Below are positions 11,895-23,862 of a stretch of DNA of 64,000 nt, one piece after another. A program made the position numbers and the translations under genes. Under the pieces are notes generated by a model. The model had not been told where the DNA came from, did no database searches, and saw nothing but the letters and a program-made list of their open reading frames with translations. Each line of letters starts with the position of its first letter. Positions within the stretch are counted from its first letter, which is position 1. This DNA is from Nageia nagi (lineage: Eukaryota > Pinophyta): positions 85,250,001 to 85,314,000 of the forward strand of contig JBITNC010000001.1 of the NCBI GenBank assembly GCA_050084985.1, written 5' to 3'.

Positions 11895-14010
11895 AAGATT
11901 AAATTAATGGCCTTGAGAAATCAACCTTCGATCACATCCATCCTCGTTATATTTATGGCTGAACAGATGTGACATTATGGTACAAGATAACTCATGGTAG
12001 CAACAAACTTCAAGGTAATTTGTTTAAAGGTGGCATATGTTAGAATTATTACTTAATCCTTCCATTGTTGACATAGTTTCCATTTTCATCTCCATTTGAG
12101 GTGCATACAACTAGTCACTCTACAACAATGAGTAAGAGTAGCATAATGGATTTGGAAAACCATATGTAAGTTGAAATTGATAGTGAGGTTTAGGATATTT
12201 TGAGAAATGGTGGTGTACATTGCTATATCATGAATTGCCAAGGATATGATCTAGCAATACAAGACACTATCATTTCTAGTTTCAACAATGGATGGATGGA
12301 AATTAGGTATATAAGAGTCAATTTAACTATAGGAACCATCATGAAAGCTAACGCACTAACCTTAGATGGTAGGATGTTGAAGAAAAATTCCAAGGTAAAA
12401 CCAGCAAAAATTTAGGCATTCCTTAACCCAGGGGAAAATGTTTCAAGGAAATAAATTGGGATAGATTGAGAGAGGCTTCTTATGCCTTTTAACTAGATGG
12501 CCAAATGGGTCACTAAATACTTTATGATTTATAGGATATATACCATCATATTTGGTCCAAATATCATTCTTCTATGTTATTTTAGGAAAGGGGAAGAGTT
12601 TTAGGTTTATTTCCTCTTCTTTTTGGTTGAATTAATTAGGGTTTTTATGTAGCACATGTGTCATAGAGGAGAGAAGCAAATGAGATATTTAGGTCTCACC
12701 ACCTTTATGTATAGGAAGGCTTTGGTTGAAGCCCAAGGAAGGAAAATTAGATTTAGTTAACCAACTAAAGGAAATCCATCACAAAAAGGCTTCCAAGTGA
12801 AAATTGATAAGGTAAAAGAGAGAAGCAGGGAAGAAAAATTTTAGACCCCTTCTAAAGTAGCAAAAAGTAGGAAAGAATAAAGCAAAAATAAAACCTTCCT
12901 AAAGAGAAGAAAGGAAGGGAATACTATGGAATTAAAGAATCCTACTAAAACTCTTAAAAAGAGCTATACTTTAAATCCCATAAGTAGTAGAAGAATGGTC
13001 ATCCTGTCTCAAAAGTTTAAGAATAAGAAGATGAAAGTTAGTGCAAAGGAAGAGAAAATTATGCATGTTTAAGAGGAAAATCATCTAAAGGAGTCCACTC
13101 ATATGCCTAATCAGCCAAAGGAAGGTAATCATCCACCCACTTCTCATACTAGACTAGAGAACCATATGACATCTGAGAAGTTAGTCCAAAATTCACTTAA
13201 GCCTTCTAAGCTTCATGCCAAGGTTTAGGAGGAGGTCCATGAAGAAAATGTTGCTAACCATCCTTCAAGTGAAGTAAATGAGGACTCACCTTCCAAAATG
13301 ATGAGCCCAAAATTGGAAATGAATACTAAAGAGGAGTTAAAGGAAGTGTAAAAAGATATGGAGGATAACCAAACTTCCCAGAAGGCCAAATAACTAAGGG
13401 AGACTTTAGTGAATATTCAAAAGAGAAAATTGATAATTATACTTTGGTCCTAAGAAACATAAGATACTAGAAACTTTTAGGAGGTCCCTGCTTTAGTGAT
13501 AGTGCAACCAGACCTCATCTAGACTATAGGAGCAACTCAACCTAAGGAGGATAAAGTTCTACCCAAAAAGAAGATTCAGGAAGGTGCATAAAGGTCTGCA
13601 AATAAGGAGAAGATTGATAAGCCACTTAACATTAATACCTTAGCTTAGATCCCAACTGAGCAACAAGTTCCTAAATCTAACTCTTATGTTCTTCAATTTA
13701 AAGTGTAAACTAAAGTTGAATAAAAAAATGCATAAGAAGGTGACCTCTGTCAAGAAAGAAGCGAAGAAGGCTCCTATTAGCTAGATTCTAGTCTATAATT
13801 TATCTATAGTAGTTTATTAAAAAGTCTAGAAATATTTTGAATGGGTTTTAGCTACATTTTAGGGATATGTATGGATCTTTTTTACTACTACTAGGTAGCA
13901 GTTTCTCGATATGGAAACCAATTTTTATGATCAATTTTTTTGGCATTCCAGACAAAACCCTACACTTTTGATAATATAAATACCCTTATTATCAAAAAAT
14001 TTTAACATAA
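11895..14010 (+). repeat. Repeat X, copy A, with relic of an unrecognised protein
   Basis: About 2.1 kb that recurs at 58770-60830 in the same orientation and order. Both copies share a worn coding region on the plus strand; the longest open piece here is 12200-12415 (71 residues, RNGGVHCYIMNCQGYDL near its start). It continues as a worn frame through a PGENVSRK motif, MAKWVTKYF, a KGEEF stretch, and then a long lysine-serine-proline-glutamate-rich tail (12780-13450). I do not recognise the family. It could be a transposon-encoded protein, since the end (GATAATATAAATACC, then TTATCAAAA near 13970-14000) looks like a plant LINE 3' end. Stops occur throughout both copies. Confidence 0.55.
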
Positions 14011-14707
14011 TGCTAAATGTGATACTTATTTTTAAAATCATTATCAAGAAAAACATCTAAATCCCTATCAAGTTAACTCATACACATGATATTAATGACC
14101 AACCACACCCTCTACACTCATACAAAATTCTTCAATCATCTTTATTCTCACACTCTTTCTCTTAGGTTTGTGATATATTATTCTCTCTTATATACATATT
14201 TCTTCCTAGATCAAAGCTCATTTAATCTATAGCTCATGTTTTCCTATCATTCACTCCAATCCATTCACATGCTTCTTATCTTGGTTTTGTCTCCTATGCT
14301 TGAATTTGTGAATTTCATTTGGTTAGATTTCATTTGATGGATTTTTATAGGATATATTTCATCCTATTTCCCTATTCTTTTATTCTTGGTCATCCTTTGC
14401 TCCTACTGAGTGGTTTGCCTCTATCTTGACATGTTTGTAAAAACTAATTTCATCTCTTATAGAAGATAACTATCAAACTTACAAGCAGACCTATATAACT
14501 AGCTAACCTCTACTAGCCTTCAATATTACATGTTGATTTACTTTTCTATAGGTTTTTGTACCTAAAGTCCTTTCATTCTCACATATAAAATATACATTAA
14601 AAATTCACACCAAATTAAAATTGTATTAACATTTTACATAATAGTACACAACATAAAAACATATTGTATTACTAAAAAAAAAATGTTTACTACACAATTT
14701 TAAAAAT
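14010..14707 (+). repeat. Repeat U, copy 1 (partial)
   Basis: Starts ATAATGCTAAATGTGATAC and matches 16433-17640 (when the solo LTR is removed) and 60836-61520. It has no open frame. Shared words include CACACCCTCTAC, AATTTCATTTGGTTAGATTT and ATTTTACATAATAGTACAC. It ends at about 14707, earlier than the other two copies. Confidence 0.8.
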
Positions 14708-14894
14708 TGATATGACCAATTGATTCCTTGTAAGAAGGTTGAAGTTGTCTCGATATACCTAACATAAAAATAAGCATACAACCTGAGAAATGTATTATAA
14801 TAAGGTAAATTATTATTGAAATGTGATAAAGTGTGATTAAACATGTATGTAATATTGCACCTAAGTGGGACCATATTAAGGGGACCAATTTTAG

Positions 14895-16030
14895 ATGTCA
14901 ATAGTCAAGTATAAAAGAAAAATGATATACATTTTAGTTGCATGGGATAGGATCTACAACCTAAAAACCCAAGGCAAACTTGGACTTAGAAAAATGAATC
15001 ACCCTAATAGATCCTTTATTTTTAAACTCTTTTGTAAGCTTTGTACCAACAAGGAAATTGAATGGATCTCCATTTGCAAAATCAAATACTTGAATGAAAA
15101 TTATTTCTAAAAATTGAAAACCCTCCTAATGATTCTTCATTCTTAAATGGATTATTAAAAATAAGATCTCTTATTTGGAATTACATCATCTTGGGAATTA
15201 ACAATGGAGAATAGATATTATAGGATATCCCATGGCTCAGTGAGAAACCTCTTAACCATAACCAAAGTCAGAGAAAAGAGCCAATTGAGAAAATTTTTTT
15301 GAAGATTAAAATATGAAAAACTACATCTCAAATATTGATTTAATTAGATCCTGAAAACTCATGCAAGGTATCACAAGAGAGATATAATTGAGGTTCAAAG
15401 TACCTAGAAAAGATATCAAAACCTATTAAGTGTAATGATATTGGAGATAAGTTGATTTAGAAACTTAGTGCTAAACAAGGCTACAAGATCATAACTAGCT
15501 ACATGGTGATTAAAAAACTAGTTCTTAAGAAAGAGATGACTTTATGGAATGAGATATGAATGAAAGGTATGCTCCCAAAAATAGCATTTTTCATGTGGAT
15601 ATGTAGCTCTAAAGAAAATATTGACAACCATCAATCTCAAAAGGTGTGTATTCAATCTCTTTAATAGATGTGAGCTTTGTACCTTTGTAGAAGAATTTAT
15701 CAACCATATTTTTATTCATTGCACTTTCATGTCGATACTTTGGGAAGGTATCCTAAATGAATTAGGAAGTTCCTAGGTCTTCATAAGGAAATTGAAGGAG
15801 TTGATTCACTACTGGAAGCTCCATTCCTCAAATAAAATCCTCATCATACTATAGAAATTTTTCCTCATATATTTTAATTAGTTGGTATGGAAGGAGCATT
15901 ATCATAGAATCTTTGGAGTGAAATCAACGAATATCATTATCTTAAAAACTAGGCTCAAAAGGTACATCCTTGAAAACTTTAGTCATTGCTTCTCTATGAA
16001 TAAAGATAAATAGTAAAAGAAAGAAGTCAT
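14895..16030 (+). pseudogene. LINE (L1-type) 3' coding relic
   Basis: The plus strand shows a worn post-RT region of a plant L1: LGLRKMNHPNRSFIFKLFC, CKIKYLNENYF, a WELTMENRYYR stretch in the place where LINEs have W-x-D-x-W, then FNRCELCTFVEEFINHIFI and HCTFMSILWEGILNELG (the zf-RVT cysteine-histidine motif with C-x-x-C, H and HC visible), and WKEHYHRIFGVKS. The first part, 14895-15110, is open for 71 codons. No reverse transcriptase precedes it, so this is a 5'-truncated or cut element. It sits between two copies of repeat U. Confidence 0.65.
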
Positions 16031-16229
16031 GCAATGGTAATCCAATATTATATTACAATAGGAATTACATGGATTCTCCCATATTTCTTCACAAGGTGTA
16101 TCTCAAAATATTTTGGTCATAATTAAATAGCATCTTCGTATTCTTTACAAAAATAATAGAGTCAATCAATGACTCTTGTGACCTAGATGATAATATGTAC
16201 CTCTTGTTTTAGTCTTTAAAACATTATTA

Positions 16230-16432
16230 TAAACACCAAATATATGTATAAAATAATAATATTAATAAAAAATAATACATCAAGTGCCATATTTAATTAA
16301 ATATTAAACTTTTTCTAACATTAAATGTTATATTTAACATTAAATTACATACAATATTTAAATTAAAATTCAAATACCATATTTAATACAATATTAAATA
16401 TTTCATATAACATTAAATATTAAATTTAAAAT
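16230..16432. repeat. AT-rich ATTAAA-type simple repeat
   Basis: Nearly pure A and T with recurring TTAAATATTAAA, ACATTAAAT and ATATTTAA words, many of them self-complementary. It separates the LINE tail from repeat U copy 2. Confidence 0.6.
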
Positions 16433-17893
16433 AATGCTAAATGTGATACTTAAATTTGAAATCACTCTCAAGGGAAACATCTATATCCCTACCAAGTCAA
16501 CTCATACCCATGATATTAACAACTAACCACACCCTCTACCCTTGTATGAAATCCTCCAATCTTGTTAAATGTCTCACTCTTTCTCTTGGGTTTGTGATAT
16601 ATTATTCTCTCTTCTATACATGTCACTTCCTTGATCGAAGCTCATTTAATTTGAAGCTCTTGTTAGCATATCATTCATTCCAATCTATTCACATCCTTCT
16701 TATCTTAGTTTGGTCTCATATGCTTGAATTTGTGAATTTAATTTGGTTAGATTTCATTTGATCTATTTTTATAGGATATCCTTTAGTCTACTCCCATATT
16801 TTTTGTTGGAATGTATAATGTATTATTATAAAGATTTTGTAATAATATTCTATGTAAGTTCACTAATACTTAAGAGTATCATTTGATACCTTAAGCATTT
16901 AAGTGAATATGATAATGTAACTTATCCTACACTCCATTTCATGAGCATGCCCCTTGGGTAAAAGGATTGCATGTCATGCTTTTGTACATTGGGTAAAAAG
17001 GTGATCCAAAAAGGGATTTTTGCCTATAAATAAAAGTCCCCCTCTTTGGATCAAACACCAAAAAAAATTATGGAGTAAAGTTATGCTAGAGGATAGTGTT
17101 TAGGAGATGAGAATAGGAGGATTGTAAGAGCTCATATTTGTGAAAAAGTGAGATCTAGTTAGTGGATGTACTCCTAGTTGGAGGAACCACTTATATCTTG
17201 AGTTATATTTGTGAGATTGCTTTGTGAGTTTGTTAGATGTGTTTTATGAGTTTTCATGTGATCTTGGTTGTTTAGGAAGTTATATGTTAGTGTTACTTCC
17301 TTGTTTTTTTTATTATTCTTCGTCATCCTTTGCTCCTATGAAATGGTTTGCCTTTATCTTGAGATGTTTGTAAGAACTAATCTCCTCTCATTATAGAAGA
17401 TAAATATCAAAACTTGCAAGCAAACCCAATTAACTAGCTAACTTCTATTACCCTTTAATTTTAAATTTTGATTACTTTTTTATAGGTTTTTATTCCAAAA
17501 TCCTTTCATTCTCTTATAGAAAATATATATTAAAAATTTGTACCAGATTAAAATTGTTTAAATATTTTACACAACAGTACACAACTTAAAAACATGTAGT
17601 ACTACTCAATCAAAAAATGTTTAATACATAGTTTTTAAAAACTTACAAAGAGAGATTAGTCTCAACCCCCAATTTGGATTCTCGAGGTAAACTAAGATGA
17701 AATTTGTTGTATTTTTTTTGTTGCATGTTTTATTCTTTTCCCCTCCAAATGATGTTTAGTAATAATATTGCATGTTGTAATCATCTAGTGATAACTAAAA
17801 ATTTACCTAATTCAAGGATTTATATTACTATTAATTTTTATTTTTATTTATGTTTATTTTAAATCTACATAGTCAATAGTAAAAGTATTGAAT
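16433..17893 (+). repeat. Repeat U, copy 2, split by a solo LTR
   Basis: Segments 16433-16803 and 17304-17893 together match 60836-61770. The right part (17640-17893, CAACCCCCAATTTGGA through TCTACATAGTCAA) is shared with the B copy but missing from copy 1. In B this repeat runs directly into the RLP 3' flank; here the L1 at 17894-23272 intervenes. Confidence 0.8.
16804..17303 (+). mobile_element. Solo Copia LTR
   Basis: A 500-bp copy of the LTR of the full-length Copia element at 38850-47429, beginning TGTTGGAATG in the same orientation and containing TATAAATA in the core promoter position (about 17025). It is flanked by TTTTT on both sides (16799-16803 and 17304-17308), a possible target duplication, though low complexity. 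It interrupts repeat U: the flanks join up to match copies 1 and B. Such solo LTRs arise by recombination between the two LTRs of one element. Confidence 0.8.
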
Positions 17894-18121
17894 TAAAATG
17901 AGATGTCATCATTATGAAAAATATACGCAACTCAAATCAAATAAATGGAGATATGAAAAAAGCTCTTCTAGGGTTTTTTTATTTGGTGTATAAGCCAAGT
18001 TGCTCGCCTAGTGTTTCACATTGTATTGGACTCTATACTGGATACATTTAATTCCTTTAGCTCAAAGGGCCACATAAGTTAGTTCCCATCACCTTGAGTG
18101 GTTTCATTATTTTCCTTTTCA

Positions 18122-18910
18122 ATGGAGTCCTCCCATTCAATAGCTTCAACCCATGTTGATGCTTCTAGAAGGAGAGTAATGGTACCAAAGGAAGCTAAGA
18201 AATTCATCCTAAAAGTTTAGAATGAGGTAATCCCTCTATTCTTGATGTTGATATCCTAGTTGATGATTTTAACAATGCATGTGGTTGGCTAGAAAGTCAT
18301 ACATTGATAGGTTATTTTATGGGTTGTATGCTTATAAACTCTATTATCAGTAGCTAGGTTTGGCAATATTGGACTTCATATGGAGTCAAATTTTAGGGTA
18401 TTCAAACCCTCATGAAAGGTTTCTTTCTCTTTCATTTTCCCCATGAAGAACATGCTAAATGTATTATTGACCATAGTCCTTGGTATGCTTGTAACTTATT
18501 CTTGGTGTTTCAATCTTGGATATGATATTTCTTTGTCGATGAAGGAGCTCCTTTTGAAGTACCCATTTGGGTTGAACTCCCTAGAATCCAAGTACCTCTT
18601 TGACCATTCATGGAAAGAATTATGGCTCCTTTAGGTACCTTTGTCTGTGTTGAGCAACTAAAGTTTTATGGAGTTCATCCCTGCAAAAGGGTTTATGCTA
18701 AAATAGATTTATCCAAATATATTAGGAACCATTTGGTTGTTAAAGTAGGTAATATATCATACTATCAAAATTTGGTTTACATAAACCTACCAAATACTTG
18801 TTATCAGTACCAATCTATTGTGCACAAGATTAGATATTTCCCTCTCATTGAGGGAAGATTCAAAGTCCCCAATCACCAGATTTTAACCTCATCTACTCAT
18901 GCACCATAAA
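18122..18910 (+). pseudogene. L1 ORF1 relic (DUF4283 / CCHC RNA-binding protein)
   Basis: ATG at 18122 begins MESSHSIASTHVDASRRR. The frame then breaks several times up to about 18600; the last part is open (18610-18909). That part carries the DUF4283 C-terminal pattern of plant L1 ORF1: MAPLGTFVCVEQ, YAKIDLSKYIRNHLVVKVG, then NLVYINLPNTCYQYQSIVHK, in the place of the C-x-x-C-x-x-x-G-H-x-x-x-x-C knuckle, with only the first Cys and the His kept. In living L1 elements ORF1 binds the element RNA and accompanies it into the nucleus. The protein here cannot be made whole. Confidence 0.65.
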
Positions 18911-19379
18911 TTGCTAGGGAGCCTCATGCACCAAATTTTGGGAATGGGTATGATGATCCTTCAAGGAAATGGGTCACAATGAACAACAAGGAAAATTACA
19001 ACCCTTGATAGGATGCTAGACCCATTGGAACCACTTCTCCCTCTAAAGGAAATAGAAAAGTAACCCTATCTCCCCTAATCGTCACCTCTATGTATCCTCT
19101 AGCACTTTCCAACATTAGTAACCCATAAAGGCCCATTTTGGAATCCAAGTATAAAGAGGCTTTAATGAGACTGAATAGGTCTTGAAGTCCTCTAGGAAGT
19201 GGTGTTACTAATCGATAAGAGGAATGTTCCTTCACATGCTCACAGGCACTAACCATGCTAACTTCTTCACAAACCCTTATGCTTCCCTTAGGAAGCTTGG
19301 GGATACTGATGATTTTGATAATGATATAAGTGATGATGAAGAGATTGAGGGTGATATGAACTTTGAATCTTCCTAATGA

Positions 19380-19930
19380 TTTTTTTTCTTGAATGTCAAA
19401 GGTATAACAGACCCAATTCAAAAATATTTAGTCTCTAGTGAGATCACTAAAATTACTAGTCATGTTGGTAAGATAGATTTTCTCTATCTTCAATAAGTTA
19501 AAATTTTTTCAATCTGGAGTGTGCTAGCTCCTTTCTATACCCAAGAAGCTTCATGTATTCTACTAATCATTTTCATGGCAAAGGAGGCGTAGTAACTTTG
19601 ATTCACTGAAAATGGAAGGCCCTCTTGGTCTCGTGGGGGGTGGACGCTTCCAATCAAGTGCTTTTGATACTTTTTGATATTAACAACCAACCTTTTGGGG
19701 TTGTCAATGTCTATTCTTCTAATCATGGTTTGCATAGAAGCTTGTTATGGAGATGGCTTGCTGTATCTCTTCACCAAGCTACTTGGTTATTTTGTGAGGA
19801 TTTTAACATGATCAAGAAATCTGATGATAAAATGGGTCATCCTCCTATGAGATACTATGCTGGTTAAAGAGATGCATGATTGTTTCTTTAAAATAAGCAT
19901 GGGTTAGGGGACTTGAATGCATACTATAAT
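19380..19930 (+). pseudogene. L1 endonuclease domain relic (APE type)
   Basis: Worn translation with the APE-like landmarks in order: NVKGITDPIQKYLVSSEI, IDFLYLQ followed by a stop where the catalytic Glu of LQE would be, HGKGG-like region, SWGVDASNQVLLILFDINNQ, GVVNVYSSNHGLHRSLLWRW, and WLFCEDFNMIKKSDD (GDFN motif with Gly changed to Glu). The stretch 19625-19867 is open for 80 codons. In active elements this nicks target DNA to start reverse transcription. Several frame changes precede 19625. Confidence 0.7.
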
Positions 19931-20579
19931 GCATAAAACTCACCAAATATTTCTACCCATTTTCTCATTACTTTTAAGGTTATCCCCCCTTTTTGTCAAT
20001 CCCATTTATTTTGCTCTTAATTTTGCCTAAATTTCTCCTTTCTTTCTCACTCAACCACCACAACCCACATCTATAGGGTTTGGAACCTAATGCCAAAAAC
20101 TAAGGAGATGGTTGGATGGATTAAATTATGGAATGATGCCATCCTTCAGACCACCTTAGTGTTGAGAATTTTGGATGTCAAACTTACCCAGCTCCATAAG
20201 TGCTTAGATTGTAATCTTTGAGAGGAGTTTGAACATGCCTCGTTACACTTGGAAGTAGACTCAATGAATGTCCCTCTACAATAGCATGTTGTTGTAGTTA
20301 TGCATGAGCTTAGGAAAGTAGAATTATATGAAGCCAAAGGTGCTCAAATTTGAGCTTGACTTCACTTGCTTAAAGTGGGTGATCAGGTTTCTAAAGCTTT
20401 TTTCCAAAGACTCTACCCCTGAGAATAGTAACATAGCTCAAAGCTATTTTTGATGAGGATATTCATGTTACTAATACTCCTAATATAGCCAAAGCCTTTA
20501 CAAAGCACTATACCCAAGTATTTTCTTCTTAAGAGTTGATAGAGGAGCAACAATAAGCCCTAGATGAATGCTGTAGAGT

Positions 20580-21410
20580 GGTTCCCACTAAACTTTCTCC
20601 TACCTATAGAGAAGCTTATGAGTCCAAACTCTCTTTGGAGGATTTAAATGTAGCCTTGACTTGTATGAAGAATGAGAAAGCCCCAAGGCTTGATGGGTTC
20701 CCTTTTGAGTTTTAAAAGAAGTTATGTGATGTTGTTGGCCCCAATCTTCTCTATGTGTATCAAGAGGCCTTTCTTATAGGGTCTTTGGGAGAAATTAGTA
20801 ATCAAGGAAACATTAAGTTCATACATAATACAAGAGACTCAGAGCTCATTTCTAATTGGAGGCCCCTCATCCTTCGTAATGTTAGTTACAAAATCATTGC
20901 TAAGGTCTTGGCTCTAAAACTTCAACCTCTATTTCCTTAGATTGTTTAGCTAGAGAAAATCAATTTTATCAAGAGTCAAAATATCCTTAACAATATCATT
21001 GTGGTGTGGGAAGGTATGGAGTGAGCTCAATTATCTCAACATGACACTTTTTTTTATCAAAATCAATTTTGAAAAATCCTATGATGATATTGAATGGCAT
21101 TTCATCTTCTACATGCTTAAAGCTCTAGGCTTCAACCCCTCTTTCTTGGCTTCAATTCAAATTCTCTTTAGTTATGCATCTACCATGTTAACTCTTGATG
21201 GGATGCAAACCACCTTCATTGGCCTATTCAAGTTAGTTAGACAAGGGTACTCTCTTGCTCCCTCACTTTTCATGTTAGCTACTGAAGCCTTTGACTATCT
21301 ACTCACCAACAAAGATTCTCAGAAGCTTGGTACGGGAATCTCTCTTCCTGGCATACTAGGAAATTGATTAATGGTCATTTTATTAATGATTCCTTTCTTA
21401 ATCTTATGGG
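20580..21410 (+). pseudogene. L1 reverse transcriptase relic
   Basis: Landmarks in order: MKNEKAPRLDG (normally KAPGPDG), FIHNTRDSELISNWRPLIL, NVSYKIIAKVLALKLQPL, a disturbed FIKSQNILNNII, VVWEGME, INFEKSYDDIEWHFI (the first catalytic Asp region, IDFEKAYD in the family), MLKALGFNPSFLASIQ, RQGYSLAPSLF (normally RQGCPLAP) and LINGHFINDSFLNL. In the last the expected F-A-D-D has become F-I-N-D, so one of the two metal-binding aspartates is gone. Open pieces are 20755-20940 and 20999-21367. The palm-thumb connection after 21410 is largely missing or scrambled. Confidence 0.75.
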
Positions 21411-23272
21411 TGAATAACAAAGATAAGAAAGGCTTCTATCGTGTTCCTTAGGAATTATGTTTTCTCTTCAAAACCAAGGGTGGTATTGGTATTTTCCATT
21501 GTTATAGATAAGGGTTGGCATTGAATGCCAATTGGATTTATCAAGCCTTGCAAGGCTCAAAAGATTGTAGGGTTCTCTTATGACATTTATTTATCAAGGT
21601 CTTCCCCTTAGTAAAAAAATCTAGTAATGTATGAATTTACCTTCCTTGATTGTTGCTCCTATTTTTGTCAAGGTTTCTAGGTCTTTTATTTGCAAGAGTA
21701 TTTGGAAAGCATGGGAGAGCATCAAGCCTTAGCTTTAGTGGAACTCTACCAATTGATGCTAAAGAGTGGCCCTAGAATCACTTAATGTCTAGTGGTCCCT
21801 GATTATTACAATACAGAACTAGACTCTAGCTTCCATCCAATGGATTTGAGCTAAGCAATTTTTTAAAAAAGGGATTGCCTTCCTCTTTGACTTTTTTTAT
21901 CACTCTTCCAAAGGGTGGATCCCCTCGGAAGCTTTCAAATCTAGATTTTCTTTGAAATATGAAGATAAAGATACCTATGATGCAATTGGTGTTTGTCTTC
22001 CACTATTTTTGGGTGGAGCAAATTGTTTAGAACTAGCCAGTTATATTGAGCCTAAGCATGCATACTTGCCATGAAGTTTGCTATTTCATAGTTTACCTAT
22101 AGGCAACAAGCTTACTTACTTGGGGATAATTAACCCTATTTTTCCATTCTACAACTTTGAAGAGTCTGTAGATGAATTCATTTTTCTAACCATTTTCACG
22201 TCAACCTCTCTCTTGGCTGAATCATCTTCTAGGAGATTCATCGAATTTTTCCTTGCCTTTGGAAGTTTTTGGAATATTTTAAGGATTAAATTTTTTTCCA
22301 TTTGTGGAAAGAACAAAATGTAGCCATTTTTTGGGAAAGTTTCTAATGTTGATTTCTCTCTAGTCGACAAACTCACCATTTTTTATGACATCTAGTTTTA
22401 AATTCAAAATCAAGTTAATAAGGTCGCTTTGGACATTAGTCACTTATAGGAGCTTATCAATCATTAGGGAAATGCTCCCTGCTCTATGATCCGAGTTCCT
22501 CCTTCCTCCCTAGTTTGATGAGAGCACTTATGACCTAGTCAACATCGTCACCCTCTACCACAGGAATAGGATCGATAGGACTAGAGACCATGAGGAACCA
22601 GAAGCCTTCCATTAGCTATAAGATGGAATAATCAAGAATGGGATTTCCATCTTAGGTCTCCTCTATAGCATGGTTGGGGTGGCGATGCAAGCTCCTCCCG
22701 TTAAGCTATAGGTTGGGGTTGGTTGGAAGAATATGGTGGAGGTTGGCATAATACAGTTAATGAGGTAATTAATAAAAAAATTGCTATAATAGATTGGTGG
22801 GTTTCCATGTCCTTCAAATGCACCCCTGAATGGCATGAATTTTGAGATACCTTAAATGTTACACATTGGTCGTAGATCTCTTCCAACGTGTGGAAACATA
22901 ATGAAAGGTGGGAGAATGAGGAGGCTATTAATGAGCTTACCACATTTGTACCATCCACTATGCCACTTGCCAGCTCTCATCCCACCATCACTCCCTCTCC
23001 CATGAATGAAACTTAATTGCACTAGTTCCCACATGTTGTAGTGCGGATCGTTTTAGGGATTCTCAATTATGTCGTCATTGATTTTCTTATTGTTGTGCCA
23101 CATGGTGGCTGTTGGTACAGCTTTGTTGTTTCCCGTCAATTGGCAGTATAGTTGGTTGCACCTTAGATCTTTTTGACTTACACGAGGCACATGGGGTGTG
23201 TTTACGTCCATCTTCCTTCCTTGTATGATTTAGTTTTTTTTTCCCTTTAATATTAACCTTTTCATTCAGAAA

Positions 23273-23862
23273 AATAATTATTGAAAAATTAAATAAACAA
23301 ATTTAAATTCTTAAAATTTCTAATTCAACTACTTCACCTAAAAACTTGTGAAATATTTCCTATTTTTAAAAAACTTACAATTTATTCAATAGCATCATGA
23401 TCAATAATTTAATAAATTTAATTTTAATAAAAATAATTATTTATTAAGTATATTTAACTTAAAAATAAACACAGTACCAAAATAATTGTAATATATCTAT
23501 TAATAATAATAATTAAATTATGTATGAAAGCATAAATAATCTTAATATAATTTTAATAAAAAGATAAGAAATGCTAATAATGCTTAAAATTTGAATCAAA
23601 ATTATAAAAAAGTAATAATCTTTAATTTTTTTTAATCATCATTAATATCCAGAATTTCATTTTGCTGTGACAAATAAGCTACTTCGAATACAGACCGTTT
23701 GATTATAATAATAATAACATTTATAACTTCTTACACTGCAAAATACATAATATGGATGTTATCTCTACTTGGAAATGATTAACAGTGTTACAAAGTTTGC
23801 TACAGAATAGAAAGAAAACGAGATACTAGAAAATAATACTATACTGAAATCAGCTGTTGCTA
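23273..23862 (-). other. 3' flank of RLP copy A
   Basis: AT-rich DNA downstream of the minus-strand gene. It matches 61780-62367 with more substitutions and small gaps than the coding part shows, including a TAATAATAA run that differs in length between copies (23510 and 62195 regions). It should contain the 3' untranslated region; I could not place a poly(A) signal with confidence. Confidence 0.6.

Larger units (their letters stand above)
17894..23272 (+). mobile_element. L1-type LINE, near full length, dead
   Basis: Order on the plus strand: 5' leader, ORF1 (from 18122), endonuclease (from 19380), reverse transcriptase (20580-21410) and post-RT region, ending TTTTCATTCAGAAAAA at about 23260. 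The borders are set by comparison with 61750-61790, where repeat U and the RLP 3' flank are continuous. A TATTGAA word stands at both junctions (about 17887 and 23270), a likely target duplication. Many stops and frameshifts, and loss of the FADD active-site motif, show that it cannot move by itself. Confidence 0.8.

Noticed and set aside
14626-14901. 91-codon minus-strand frame
   Set aside because: Crosses the border of repeat U; the other copies of U do not keep it open in the same way, and it has no domain.
18996-19421. 141-codon minus-strand frame
   Set aside because: Lies in the ORF1-ORF2 gap and start of the endonuclease of the L1, on the opposite strand, with no recognisable domain.
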